Origin: a virus
Length of the DNA stretch: 64,000 nucleotides
Strand: one strand, 5' to 3'
Virus record (IMG/VR): IMGVR_UViG_3300025162_000016
Location: 188,001-252,000 of that record
A program made the position numbers and the translations under genes. Positions 1 through 6,759 of the stretch are shown piece after piece (position 1 is the stretch's first letter; each line of letters opens with the position of its first letter). The notes beneath the pieces were generated by a model. That model did not search any database, was not told the origin of the DNA, and saw only the letters and a list, made by a program, of their open reading frames with translations.

Positions 1-32
1 TTGGATGGATTTAATACTCGTTCTTTAAGCAT
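1..32 (-). CDS. 5' end of an unknown gene running off the left edge
   Basis: Reading leftward, an ATG at 32-30 opens a frame (M-L-K-E-R-V-L-N-P-S) that is still open at the window edge. The start lies 3 nt from a TATTTATA box of the kind that precedes several other genes here, which is the main reason to believe it. Only ten codons are visible, so no function can be given. Confidence 0.45.
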   Translation of the reverse strand, partial: MLKERVLNPS

Positions 33-35
33 GTC

Positions 36-43
36 TATAAATA
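36..43 (-). promoter_or_regulatory. TATTTATA box before the left-edge gene
   Basis: On the minus strand the sequence reads TATTTATA, then GAC, then ATG. It is one of about ten such boxes placed 3-4 nt before start codons in this window; the promoter role is inferred from that recurrence. Confidence 0.4.
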
Positions 44-72
44 GAATAAAATGAACAAAAAACATATAAAAG

Positions 73-101
73 TTGACGTTTTAATGTAAATGTGATATAG
101 T
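73..101 (+). promoter_or_regulatory. sigma70-like promoter
   Basis: TTGACG at 73-78, a 17-nt spacer, and TATAGT at 96-101. This is a near-consensus host-type promoter pointing into the 135-1711 gene string, as expected for early or replication genes of a T4-like phage. Confidence 0.6.
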
Positions 102-134
102 TAGTAAATATGAACCAAATACAAAATATACAAT

Positions 135-305
135 ATGGGGAGAACATTTAGAAAAAATGATTTTAGGCGTCCTAAAAAGGACAGGTCCGGTAATAAGAGT
201 CGTAAACTTCGAGAGTACGAGGGAGAAAAGTTTAAATTTAGACCTCCGTCTAATCAAGATTCATTAGAAGTTCCAGAACCACCGGAATTTTCGGATGAAC
301 CGTAA
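135..305 (+). CDS. small basic orphan protein, 56 aa
   Basis: A 56-codon frame from ATG 135 to TAA 303-305. The N-terminal half is rich in Arg and Lys and the C-terminal part is acidic and proline-rich (PEPPEF). There is no family I recognise. It lies 30 nt downstream of the -10 box of the promoter at 73-101 and ends 2 nt before the next start, so it is probably the first gene of the operon. The charge split could suit a nucleic-acid or protein-binding adaptor, but that is a guess. Confidence 0.5.
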   Translation: MGRTFRKNDFRRPKKDRSGNKSRKLREYEGEKFKFRPPSNQDSLEVPEPPEFSDEP

Positions 306-307
306 AT

Positions 308-595
308 ATGGTTGTTGAATTATTTCTTACTATTAGTTTTATATCTATCATGGTTGTAGGTTATCTTCTGTGGGCATATCAACAGCGGTTTGAAAATTTA
401 GTGGGGGATCATACTGCTTTGAAAGCAAAGGTTCGAGAGGGTGAACGTGCCATTGTAGAGAATTTTGGAATTATTGGAAAAAAGTTTACAAAGTTAGAAC
501 ATGAAATCAAAGACGCAAAGAGAATCACTACCGGTAAAACCAAAGAAGCCGTTAAAGCCGCTACGCAACTCGAACGACGTAGAGAACTCAGCTAA
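308..595 (+). CDS. small membrane-anchored coiled-coil protein, 95 aa
   Basis: Residues about 3-25 form one hydrophobic segment followed by YQQRF, typical of a single N-terminal membrane anchor. The remainder is charged and heptad-like (Glu/Lys/Arg-rich, about 35-90) and would form a helix or coiled coil. The gene starts 2 nt after the preceding stop, and its 3' end overlaps the start of the gp62-like frame by 95 nt, unusually long for this genome. The function is unknown. It could be an inner-membrane protein or a spanin-like component, but no lysis partner is visible here. Confidence 0.55.
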   Translation: MVVELFLTISFISIMVVGYLLWAYQQRFENLVGDHTALKAKVREGERAIVENFGIIGKKFTKLEHEIKDAKRITTGKTKEAVKAATQLERRRELS

Positions 596-1046
596 ACTCT
601 CGTTGTTTGATCATGTGAAACATATTCGGGGTGTTCAAGCCCCGGATTATTTCAATAACCTTTCCGAAGAAAACCAGAAATCCTTTAATCATTTCATGCT
701 TCTTCGGGCATTATCAATGGATGATGATTGTGTGGGTGAAATGGCCTTCTTATATCGTTATTTTGATAGAATACCTTCGCCACAATTTTATACTCTTTTA
801 ATTTCATTGACCCCGAAAAACAATAGATGGGTTCCTTGGATTAAAACCAAAATTATTAAACATAGTCCAGATTTATTAAATCTGGTGTCTAAAAAGTTTG
901 AAATCTCAAAAAGACAGGCCAATGAATATGTAAATGTGCTAGTTGCTACTAATGAAGGGTTAGAACAATTGGTTGGTTTATGTCAAGCAATGGGTCTGAA
1001 TGATAACGAAGTAGAACAGTTATTTAACAAAAAGGATTATAAGTGA
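501..1046 (+). CDS. probable clamp-loader small subunit (gp62-like)
   Basis: A 181-aa protein. The central segment (about 64-118) has the spacing I recall from T4 gp62: a conserved FM..RALS helix, then an F..LL.SLTPKNNRWVPWIK block matching the phage F.YLMAAVPRGKRYGKWAK pattern. Gp62 bridges the gp44 ATPase ring and helps load the sliding clamp. The first 35 residues are basic and overlap the previous gene; a TTG at 603, just after that gene's stop, is an alternative start. The gp44 and gp45 homologues lie about 40 kb away, whereas in T4 45-44-62 are adjacent. The call rests on remembered similarity, without alignment. Confidence 0.55.
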   Translation: MKSKTQRESLPVKPKKPLKPLRNSNDVENSAKLSLFDHVKHIRGVQAPDYFNNLSEENQKSFNHFMLLRALSMDDDCVGEMAFLYRYFDRIPSPQFYTLLISLTPKNNRWVPWIKTKIIKHSPDLLNLVSKKFEISKRQANEYVNVLVATNEGLEQLVGLCQAMGLNDNEVEQLFNKKDYK

Positions 1047-1711
1047 AAGTATTGGCAGTTTCCGGTTTGGCTCGTGTGGGAAAAGATACCTTTTGTTCTA
1101 TTGCCATAAATATTTTAGCTAAGAATGGCATTAATGCAAAACGATATAGTTTCGCTGAACAACTAAAAAAAGAAGTGGCTCCATTTCTACATGATATGTG
1201 TAGAGTTAGTCCGTGGACCACTGACGAAGAAACAAAAAAAGATATTCGTGATTTCCTCGTATGGTATGGAACTACATTTTGGCGAAAACGTGATCCTAAA
1301 CGATGGATCAGAGGGGTAGATACCCAGATTAAAGTGGATGCGAATGATGTTGACATTGCTCATGATGTTGATGTTGCTATTATAACCGACGTGAGATATC
1401 CGAATGAAGCGGAATGGGTTCATTCGTTGGGAGGGTATCTTATTCATATATCAGCTTGGAGAATGGCTTCCTATGGCGAATGTCATGATATGGGTGGGGG
1501 TGACTTCAATGAGACAAAAAAGTTTTTTGAGGCTCCAAATGAACAGGAACGTATTAATGATCCTTTAGTAAAAGAAATGTCTGATTATAAATCAGAATGG
1601 AAATCTAAGGGATTAACACCGGGACAGGCAATTGAGGATATCGACTTTAAAATGGAAGTTCGGAAAGCATTGGATTCTTGTGCGTGGTTCACCGGCGCAT
1701 TGTTCCTATAG
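1043..1711 (+). CDS. deoxynucleoside monophosphate kinase-like P-loop protein
   Basis: GTG start overlapping the previous stop (GTGA). The 222-aa protein opens with a P-loop (SGLARVGKDT, residues 7-16) and has a downstream IITDVRYPNEA segment (about 113-123), an arrangement seen in phage dNMP kinases such as T4 gp1, which phosphorylate dNMPs for DNA synthesis. Translational coupling to a clamp-loader gene fits a nucleotide or replication operon. The region 124-170 (Trp, His and Gly-rich) is less typical and may hold substrate-specific elements. The exact substrate cannot be read. Its 3' end overlaps the convergent gene at 1689-1979 by 23 nt. Confidence 0.65.
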   Translation: MKVLAVSGLARVGKDTFCSIAINILAKNGINAKRYSFAEQLKKEVAPFLHDMCRVSPWTTDEETKKDIRDFLVWYGTTFWRKRDPKRWIRGVDTQIKVDANDVDIAHDVDVAIITDVRYPNEAEWVHSLGGYLIHISAWRMASYGECHDMGGGDFNETKKFFEAPNEQERINDPLVKEMSDYKSEWKSKGLTPGQAIEDIDFKMEVRKALDSCAWFTGALFL

Positions 1712-1979
1712 GTCTTCCACTGAGATAGAATGTAAGGTTTTGATCTGAAACATGACTTAAAAAATGTGGTTTGAATGAGTTAATTACAGTTCCTACTGCT
1801 TTCGTGTAAAGAGATTTACAATTTTCATAAATTTTTTGTCGATCGTTGTTTTTCCAGCAGTTACATTCTCGTTCGTATTCCATTACACAAATGGAAACTG
1901 CCTCGATATCTTTATGTAATCCTCTTAATTGATTTGAATTAACAAAGTTTCGAAATTCAGTGACATTTCGTATATCCAT
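1689..1979 (-). CDS. unknown protein, 96 aa
   Basis: A soluble, mainly helical 96-aa protein with an E-R-E-C-N-C-W motif (about 36-42) and a C-terminal RPIGTMRR tail. I recognise no family. It lies 1 nt after the membrane-protein gene at 1981-2409 on the same strand, so the two probably share an mRNA. It converges on the dNMP-kinase-like gene with a short 3' overlap. Confidence 0.55.
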   Translation of the reverse strand: MDIRNVTEFRNFVNSNQLRGLHKDIEAVSICVMEYERECNCWKNNDRQKIYENCKSLYTKAVGTVINSFKPHFLSHVSDQNLTFYLSGRPIGTMRR

Positions 1980-1980
1980 A

Positions 1981-2409
1981 TTAATTTAGAAGCTTATGGA
2001 CAATACCAAAAAGGATAAGTCCTCCGAAAAAGGCTATAGGAAATATAATCAGATGCCCCGTCCATAATGTTAGACCAATACATAACCATACGGTTACACA
2101 TATTGGACAAGTGATGAGTCGGGTGAAAAAATTGTTATGATATTGACGAAGATATCCGTGATAAGTTAAAGTGACATCATCTTTCTTTTTTTCGTAATAA
2201 TCTTTATAATTAGATAAGAAATTAAGATGAAAAACTTGGCAATATTCTACGAATGCTTCTGTCCGGAAAAATATTAGTAATACAAATGCCAAAAGACAAG
2301 AACTATTTATAATAGTAAATATCATAGAGTTTTTAAGAAATTTGTCCCAATCATTTTCACAGATATATTTCACAATAATTAATGATATGCTGAATAGAAA
2401 AATATTCAT
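1981..2409 (-). CDS. membrane protein, 142 aa, CPxC motif
   Basis: Hydrophobic segments lie at about 1-15, 29-48, 95-115 and 118-138, with a polar loop (about 50-92) containing KKKDD and several Tyr residues. A CPIC motif (about 101-104) precedes the third membrane segment and could bind metal or form a disulfide. The pattern loosely resembles small DUF1360-type phage membrane proteins, but I am not certain. The ATG is preceded by CTATTTATG with a 4-nt gap, the recurring box of this genome, suggesting late expression. Confidence 0.6.
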   Translation of the reverse strand: MNIFLFSISLIIVKYICENDWDKFLKNSMIFTIINSSCLLAFVLLIFFRTEAFVEYCQVFHLNFLSNYKDYYEKKKDDVTLTYHGYLRQYHNNFFTRLITCPICVTVWLCIGLTLWTGHLIIFPIAFFGGLILFGIVHKLLN

Positions 2410-2413
2410 TAAT

Positions 2414-2421
2414 CATAAATA
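2414..2421 (-). promoter_or_regulatory. TATTTATG box before the membrane-protein gene
   Basis: The minus strand reads CTATTTATG, then ATTA, then ATG. Same position relative to the start as the other boxes. Confidence 0.4.
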
Positions 2422-2440
2422 GTTTCAGTTATATCATGAA

Positions 2441-3688
2441 CTACCCACCCGCTAAAGCAAGTGGGTTTCCCCGCTTGATTAGTTTCTGAGTTTCGTGGTT
2501 CACAGACTTGATTACTCTCTCTGTTTTACCAGATACCATCCTCGACGCCTCCCCACGTTTTTGTTTATCGTGCGATTTGATTCCCAAACCACACAAACCT
2601 TGTTTTAATATATTCAGGGACGCATTATAGTCCCTATCGTGATGAATGTTACAAATAGGACAATCCCATTCTCTATCACCCTTCTTTAATGATTGGTTTA
2701 TGTATCCACAATCATTACAGGTTTTAGAAGATGGAAACCATCTATCCACTTGGATGAACTTCCTATCGTTCCATTCACTCTTATATTTGAGTTGTCTAAC
2801 AATCTCATACCAAGATACTTCTTGTATTGACCTTGCTCTCCTATGGTCTTTCATCATATTGATTATACTTAAATCTTCCATACAGATTATTGCGTTGTTT
2901 TTGACAATATCATTAGTAAGTTTATGAGTATAATCCATTTTTACATTAGTTATCTTTTCGTATGTTTTTGCTAACTTAACTCTTGCTCGTTCTCTATTCT
3001 CACCTTTCTTTGTTTTCTTGGAATGCTGTCTTTGTTGGTATTCCAGTTTCTTTCGATATTTCTTTGCTATTCTTGGATTGGAAATCTTTTTACCATCGGA
3101 GAAAGTCATCAGGTCAATCAATCCTAAATCAATACCTACACTTTTATTTGTCTCCTTGACTTTAAGTGTGAAATCTTCCTCAACAATGAATGATACAAAA
3201 TACTTGTTAGTTTTGGTTTTGGAAATGGTGAGGAAACAAATCTCATAGTTTTCTCCAAATGGTCTATGTTGGTTTACCTTAATTGCTTTCAATTTAGGAA
3301 TAGTCAATAGTCCATTCTCAAAAGTAAAATGTTGAGGAATACAGAATGATTGTTTATCGTATTTGGATTTGAAAGATGGGAAGGACGCAATCTTTTTGAA
3401 GAACCTTTGGTATGCTACATCAAGTTGTCGTAATGATTGTTGGAGAGATTGACTATTGACTTCGTTCAACCATTCAGTATCTTTATCCTCTTTCAATGCC
3501 ACAAGAAGTTTAGCCGTATCGTTGTATCCTATTCCTTTTCCATTTTTGAGGTAATGGTCTTTTCGGGCATTAAGAAAGTAATTAAAGACGAAACGGGAAC
3601 AGCCAAAGGATTTAGCAAAGAAGGTCTTTTGTTCTTCGGTTGGAAGAACTGGAAACTTATATCCTCTGGTTATTCTTTTTGTTGTCAT
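2441..3688 (-). CDS. tnpB: TnpB RNA-guided nuclease, IS605 OrfB type
   Basis: Starting at ATG 3688 gives a 415-aa protein beginning MTTKRITRGYKF, the usual N-terminus; the longer frame adds 21 unlikely residues. The RuvC-like catalytic residues are visible: Asp in GIDLGLIDL, Glu in CMEDLS and Asp in HDRDYNAS. A four-Cys zinc ribbon (CNDCG...CPIC) sits between the last two. The protein is intact. TnpB cuts DNA guided by a transposon-encoded RNA and helps the element persist. The C-terminal residues (ALAGG) are encoded by the terminal hairpin. Confidence 0.9.
   Translation of the reverse strand: MTTKRITRGYKFPVLPTEEQKTFFAKSFGCSRFVFNYFLNARKDHYLKNGKGIGYNDTAKLLVALKEDKDTEWLNEVNSQSLQQSLRQLDVAYQRFFKKIASFPSFKSKYDKQSFCIPQHFTFENGLLTIPKLKAIKVNQHRPFGENYEICFLTISKTKTNKYFVSFIVEEDFTLKVKETNKSVGIDLGLIDLMTFSDGKKISNPRIAKKYRKKLEYQQRQHSKKTKKGENRERARVKLAKTYEKITNVKMDYTHKLTNDIVKNNAIICMEDLSIINMMKDHRRARSIQEVSWYEIVRQLKYKSEWNDRKFIQVDRWFPSSKTCNDCGYINQSLKKGDREWDCPICNIHHDRDYNASLNILKQGLCGLGIKSHDKQKRGEASRMVSGKTERVIKSVNHETQKLIKRGNPLALAGG
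2443..2466. repeat. terminal hairpin, tnpB-3' end
   Basis: ACCCAC (2443-2448) pairs with GTGGGT (2461-2466), with an inner GCT/AGC stem. Overlaps the tnpB stop codon. Confidence 0.65.
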
Positions 3689-3765
3689 CAAGTATAAGTA
3701 TATCGAAGATTTACAAAAAGTTATTTTATTTGTAAATATCTTCATTTTCAATGGGTCGCATTCAT

Positions 3766-3787
3766 CCCATCCCCTAAAGGAGATGGG
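3766..3787. repeat. terminal hairpin, tnpB-5' side
   Basis: CCCATC (3766-3771) pairs with GATGGG (3782-3787) around CCCTAAAGGA. Located 78 bp upstream of the chosen tnpB start and a few bases from the neighbouring gene's stop. Confidence 0.65.
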
Positions 3788-3799
3788 TTTTATGCTCCC

Positions 3800-4595
3800 T
3801 CAAAGATAAAATGCCATGGCTAAGGAGTTGTTTTCTACTATCATTCGAAACCTTCTAAATATCCGGAAATCATTTTCGGGCATGAAGAAGTTATGTTTTA
3901 ACATTATATCGATAAACCATACATTTCCTTTAGCATTTACATGTTGAGGTTGGGCTTCATTCACACTGAAAGTGCTATCGTGAATGAGTAGATTTGTACG
4001 TCCTGTCAGATTTTTTACCGTAGCATTTAAATCCGGAATATGTTCAAAACAATCCATCGCAAGAATGGCGTCGTAATGAGTTGCCGGTCCTTTTAAAAAA
4101 TCATCTACATCGATCATTTGGATTCCGGCAATTCCAAATTTTTTCATTAAAAATTCACAGAACTTATATTGATGACTAGTTTTAAAATCACAATATAGAA
4201 TATGTAGGTCTGGAAATTTCTCTTTAAGAAGAAAGCTCGTAATACCCAGTCCTCCCCCCATAATCCACCAGCGAAGTTATTTTGTAATTTTCTATTGCAT
4301 TATAAATGAAACCTAGTTTATCTGTAAACATTGAACAAGCATTCCATGGTAATAAATCAAAGATGTAAAAATCGGTTTCTTTATACCAATTTTCAATAGT
4401 TATATTATCGTGATTTTTTAATTTATTCCATTCTTCCGATAGTTTCTCAACCCCTTTCCGGACGTTGAGATTTCCCATCTTGTTGAATTGATAAAGCAAT
4501 GTTTTTACATCATCTTTAGAGTATTTCTCTTTGAAATATTCATGAACAAGATCGACGCAGGTATTTTCATTTGAAATAGTGTCAAGGATAGTCAT
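3800..4595 (-). pseudogene. class I SAM methyltransferase split by a +1 frameshift
   Basis: Two overlapping frames (start 4595; second part to 3800) together make one methyltransferase. The first frame reaches the SAM-binding glycine loop (SLVDYGG) and the second continues it (GGGLGITSFLLKEKFP), followed by an acidic DVDD and MDCFEHI. The junction is a run of six G on the coding strand (C6 at 4254-4259); five G would give a continuous VDYGGGLGITS loop. The total length of 796 nt is one over a multiple of three. The start overlaps the upstream glycosyltransferase stop (ATGA). It may be a true mutation, a slippage switch or a homopolymer sequencing error. It likely methylates a sugar or glycan. 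Confidence 0.75.
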
Positions 4596-5845
4596 TCTAT
4601 GATTTGGTTGACATACCATGGCGAGTCGGCATGTATTAGTTTTTTTTCAATTTGATTGATATTACGAATATCAAAAGTAAAGATGTCGTATTCCATTATT
4701 CCGATTTCACCGGAATCTTTAATCAAAGGCGGGAATTGTTTAATGATATTCATTTGCGATTGATTAAAATGTGTAGCATCGAATCTCACGATGATATCAT
4801 TTGAATAATTCGACGTAGATGGAAGTATTCGTTTTGAAAGATCGAATTTTGTATGCGGTTGTTCCTGTTCAATATAGCGTTTAATATTGTCTGGCGATTC
4901 TAGAAATAAGGTATCACACCATGGTTCAATGAATTCAATCAGTTTGTATGGACAGTTTTTTACGACAAATCCGGTATCATATCGGGGGTTGACAATAGGT
5001 AGCATATTTGCATCATGTAAAACATCAGAATGCCATTTTCTCCACCATTCCCGAAATTTGTTTTGACGAAGTTTAGTATATTCATCCGAATCTTGGGCTC
5101 GTTTCCATATATTATTTGAACTCACCGGTATTTCTTGGATTATTTTAATACCGTCTTTAAATCGACTACCTCGACAAGTCATGTGATATACAAAAGACGA
5201 ATGTATTTGTATTAAATTATATCCTTTTAATAAAAATCTATTTCCAATGTCGCTATCCTCTAATTCCATGGGTGCGAAGACTCTTTTATCGTGTCCTCCT
5301 ATAGATAAAAAATCTTTTTTGTGAATTATCCAAGGAGCAAAAAATCCTTGTGTTTTTTTATTTGTTAATTCATTTTTTTTAATAAAATTTAAAAAAGCAT
5401 CCTCTTGGAACTGTTCCGGTTCCATTCCAAAATCGGCAATGTGTTTAGATGGATCTGGGGGATGAAGTGGCGGTTCTACTCTTGTTAGAGTGACTACCAT
5501 ATTTTCTTCCAAAATATTAAGGGCATTTTCCAATGCATTACTTCCCATATACATGTCGGCATGAAATATACCTACAATGGGTTTAGTTGATAAATCTATT
5601 CCTCGATCATATAAAACCGTGTGGCCAATTCGTTCTGGGCCATTATTTCTTGAGATTTTTAAGTTCGAATCGAGTTGTTGTTTTTCGTTCATCCATTTCC
5701 ACGTTCCATCGGTGGAAGCGTCGTCTAACATTATAATTTCAACATTATATTTAATATTTTTTCTAATGGAATTATATGCCCATTGTAAATATTTTAAATT
5801 ATTTCTACTGGGTAGTATTAAAGATATTTGGTCCAATTTATTCAT
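4592..5845 (-). CDS. family 2 glycosyltransferase, 417 aa
   Basis: The N-terminal GT-A fold is clear: ISLILPSRNN (7-16), then IIMLDDASTDGTW (about 37-49) with the nucleotide-binding Asp pair, and FHADMYMGS (about 93-101) as the metal-binding region. A long C-terminal region (about 270-417) has no family I recognise and ends with YVNQIIE. The enzyme would transfer a sugar from a nucleotide donor to a growing glycan. Its stop overlaps the start of the split methyltransferase, suggesting coupled translation and a shared product. Confidence 0.8.
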   Translation of the reverse strand: MNKLDQISLILPSRNNLKYLQWAYNSIRKNIKYNVEIIMLDDASTDGTWKWMNEKQQLDSNLKISRNNGPERIGHTVLYDRGIDLSTKPIVGIFHADMYMGSNALENALNILEENMVVTLTRVEPPLHPPDPSKHIADFGMEPEQFQEDAFLNFIKKNELTNKKTQGFFAPWIIHKKDFLSIGGHDKRVFAPMELEDSDIGNRFLLKGYNLIQIHSSFVYHMTCRGSRFKDGIKIIQEIPVSSNNIWKRAQDSDEYTKLRQNKFREWWRKWHSDVLHDANMLPIVNPRYDTGFVVKNCPYKLIEFIEPWCDTLFLESPDNIKRYIEQEQPHTKFDLSKRILPSTSNYSNDIIVRFDATHFNQSQMNIIKQFPPLIKDSGEIGIMEYDIFTFDIRNINQIEKKLIHADSPWYVNQIIE

Positions 5846-5859
5846 AAATTTTCTTTATA

Positions 5860-6759
5860 TCATTTGGGAAGGTTAAACAATCTACCAACCCATTTGAGTA
5901 AAAGCTCTCTTTCTAGATTTAATCTATCGTTAAACATATTGCATCTGTATCCGGTATAATCTCTTACAATATTATAATCTTTAAGAGGACTAGTGTTGTG
6001 ATGTCCTTTGAGTATGTTTGTTACATGGTATTGTGGAATTTTATGATATAATCTAGACCATTGGAGGCAATAATCATCGTGTCCTATTAACAAATCTGGA
6101 CAGTATAAATTATCCGGCATTTGGTCCGATAAGACGGATGCGGGGGATTCGATTGTATTTAATGGTTGTCCGGGTACTACAAAAGGTATAGTTATAATGG
6201 TTGGGTCTCCCCATTTTTCATTAAATGCGTAAAGTGTTTCCAATGAAATTGGATCTGCGAATCGCATAAATCCATCTTTTATATCTTCGTTTTTTATGTT
6301 TTGAATAGAACAATGTTCTATTGGTTCCCATCCTCCCCACATTTTTCTGGCGGCAAATGTTAAAATATATGGGCGAGTTTTACATTGTTTGTCAAATGTT
6401 TCCGATATATAAAAATATTCCAATGGAAGTAAACAATCTGCGTCTCCCCAATAATTGAGTCCATTTTTTATTGAAAACTCTCGTTTAACGCAAGGGGGTC
6501 CAAAAATCGGATCTTTGTCTGTTATATGAACAATCTCACAGTGTTTAACAAAGGGATGACTCATGAAATGAATCCATTGTTCTTCCGGATCATTGATCGG
6601 AGTGTCCATGTAATTTTTTGTTTGTCCGTTTAGAATTAGAATAAATTCGGTAGGGGCGGTTGAATATTTATATGCATTTTCTATAGACGTTAAAGTTTCA
6701 TTAACTACTTTTACGTCTTTCCAAGAAATTTGCATTGTAAATCTATTTTTATTTATCAT
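5860..6759 (-). CDS. GT-A-like glycosyltransferase, 299 aa
   Basis: The N-terminal segment (TMQISWKDVKVVNETLTSI) and FILILNG (about 38-44) suit the first half of a GT-A fold, and NYWGDADCLLP (about 101-111) supplies a D-x-D-type metal site. Later, DLLIGHDDYCLQW resembles the acceptor-side acidic region of family 2 enzymes. Divergent, so donor and acceptor cannot be predicted. The ATG at 6759 overlaps the end of the radical SAM gene by 11 nt; an ATG at 6735 (MQISW) is an alternative start. Confidence 0.65.
   Translation of the reverse strand: MINKNRFTMQISWKDVKVVNETLTSIENAYKYSTAPTEFILILNGQTKNYMDTPINDPEEQWIHFMSHPFVKHCEIVHITDKDPIFGPPCVKREFSIKNGLNYWGDADCLLPLEYFYISETFDKQCKTRPYILTFAARKMWGGWEPIEHCSIQNIKNEDIKDGFMRFADPISLETLYAFNEKWGDPTIITIPFVVPGQPLNTIESPASVLSDQMPDNLYCPDLLIGHDDYCLQWSRLYHKIPQYHVTNILKGHHNTSPLKDYNIVRDYTGYRCNMFNDRLNLERELLLKWVGRLFNLPK

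Larger units (their letters stand above)
2441..3796 (-). mobile_element. IS200/IS605-family element carrying only tnpB
   Basis: A tnpB gene is bounded by two imperfect hairpins of the IS605 subterminal type: 2443-2466 (ACCCAC/GTGGGT with a nested GCT/AGC) and 3766-3787 (CCCATC/GATGGG around CCCTAAAGG). No Y1 transposase (tnpA) is present, so movement would need a transposase in trans. In this family the RNA guide is transcribed from the tnpB 3' end through the right end, here toward 2441. It sits between a late-type membrane gene and a broken methyltransferase. The exact cleavage sites are not determined. Confidence 0.75.

Noticed and set aside
1024-1356. Antisense open frames opposite the dNMP-kinase, polymerase and sugar genes
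   Set aside because: They lie fully inside well-supported genes and show no motifs.
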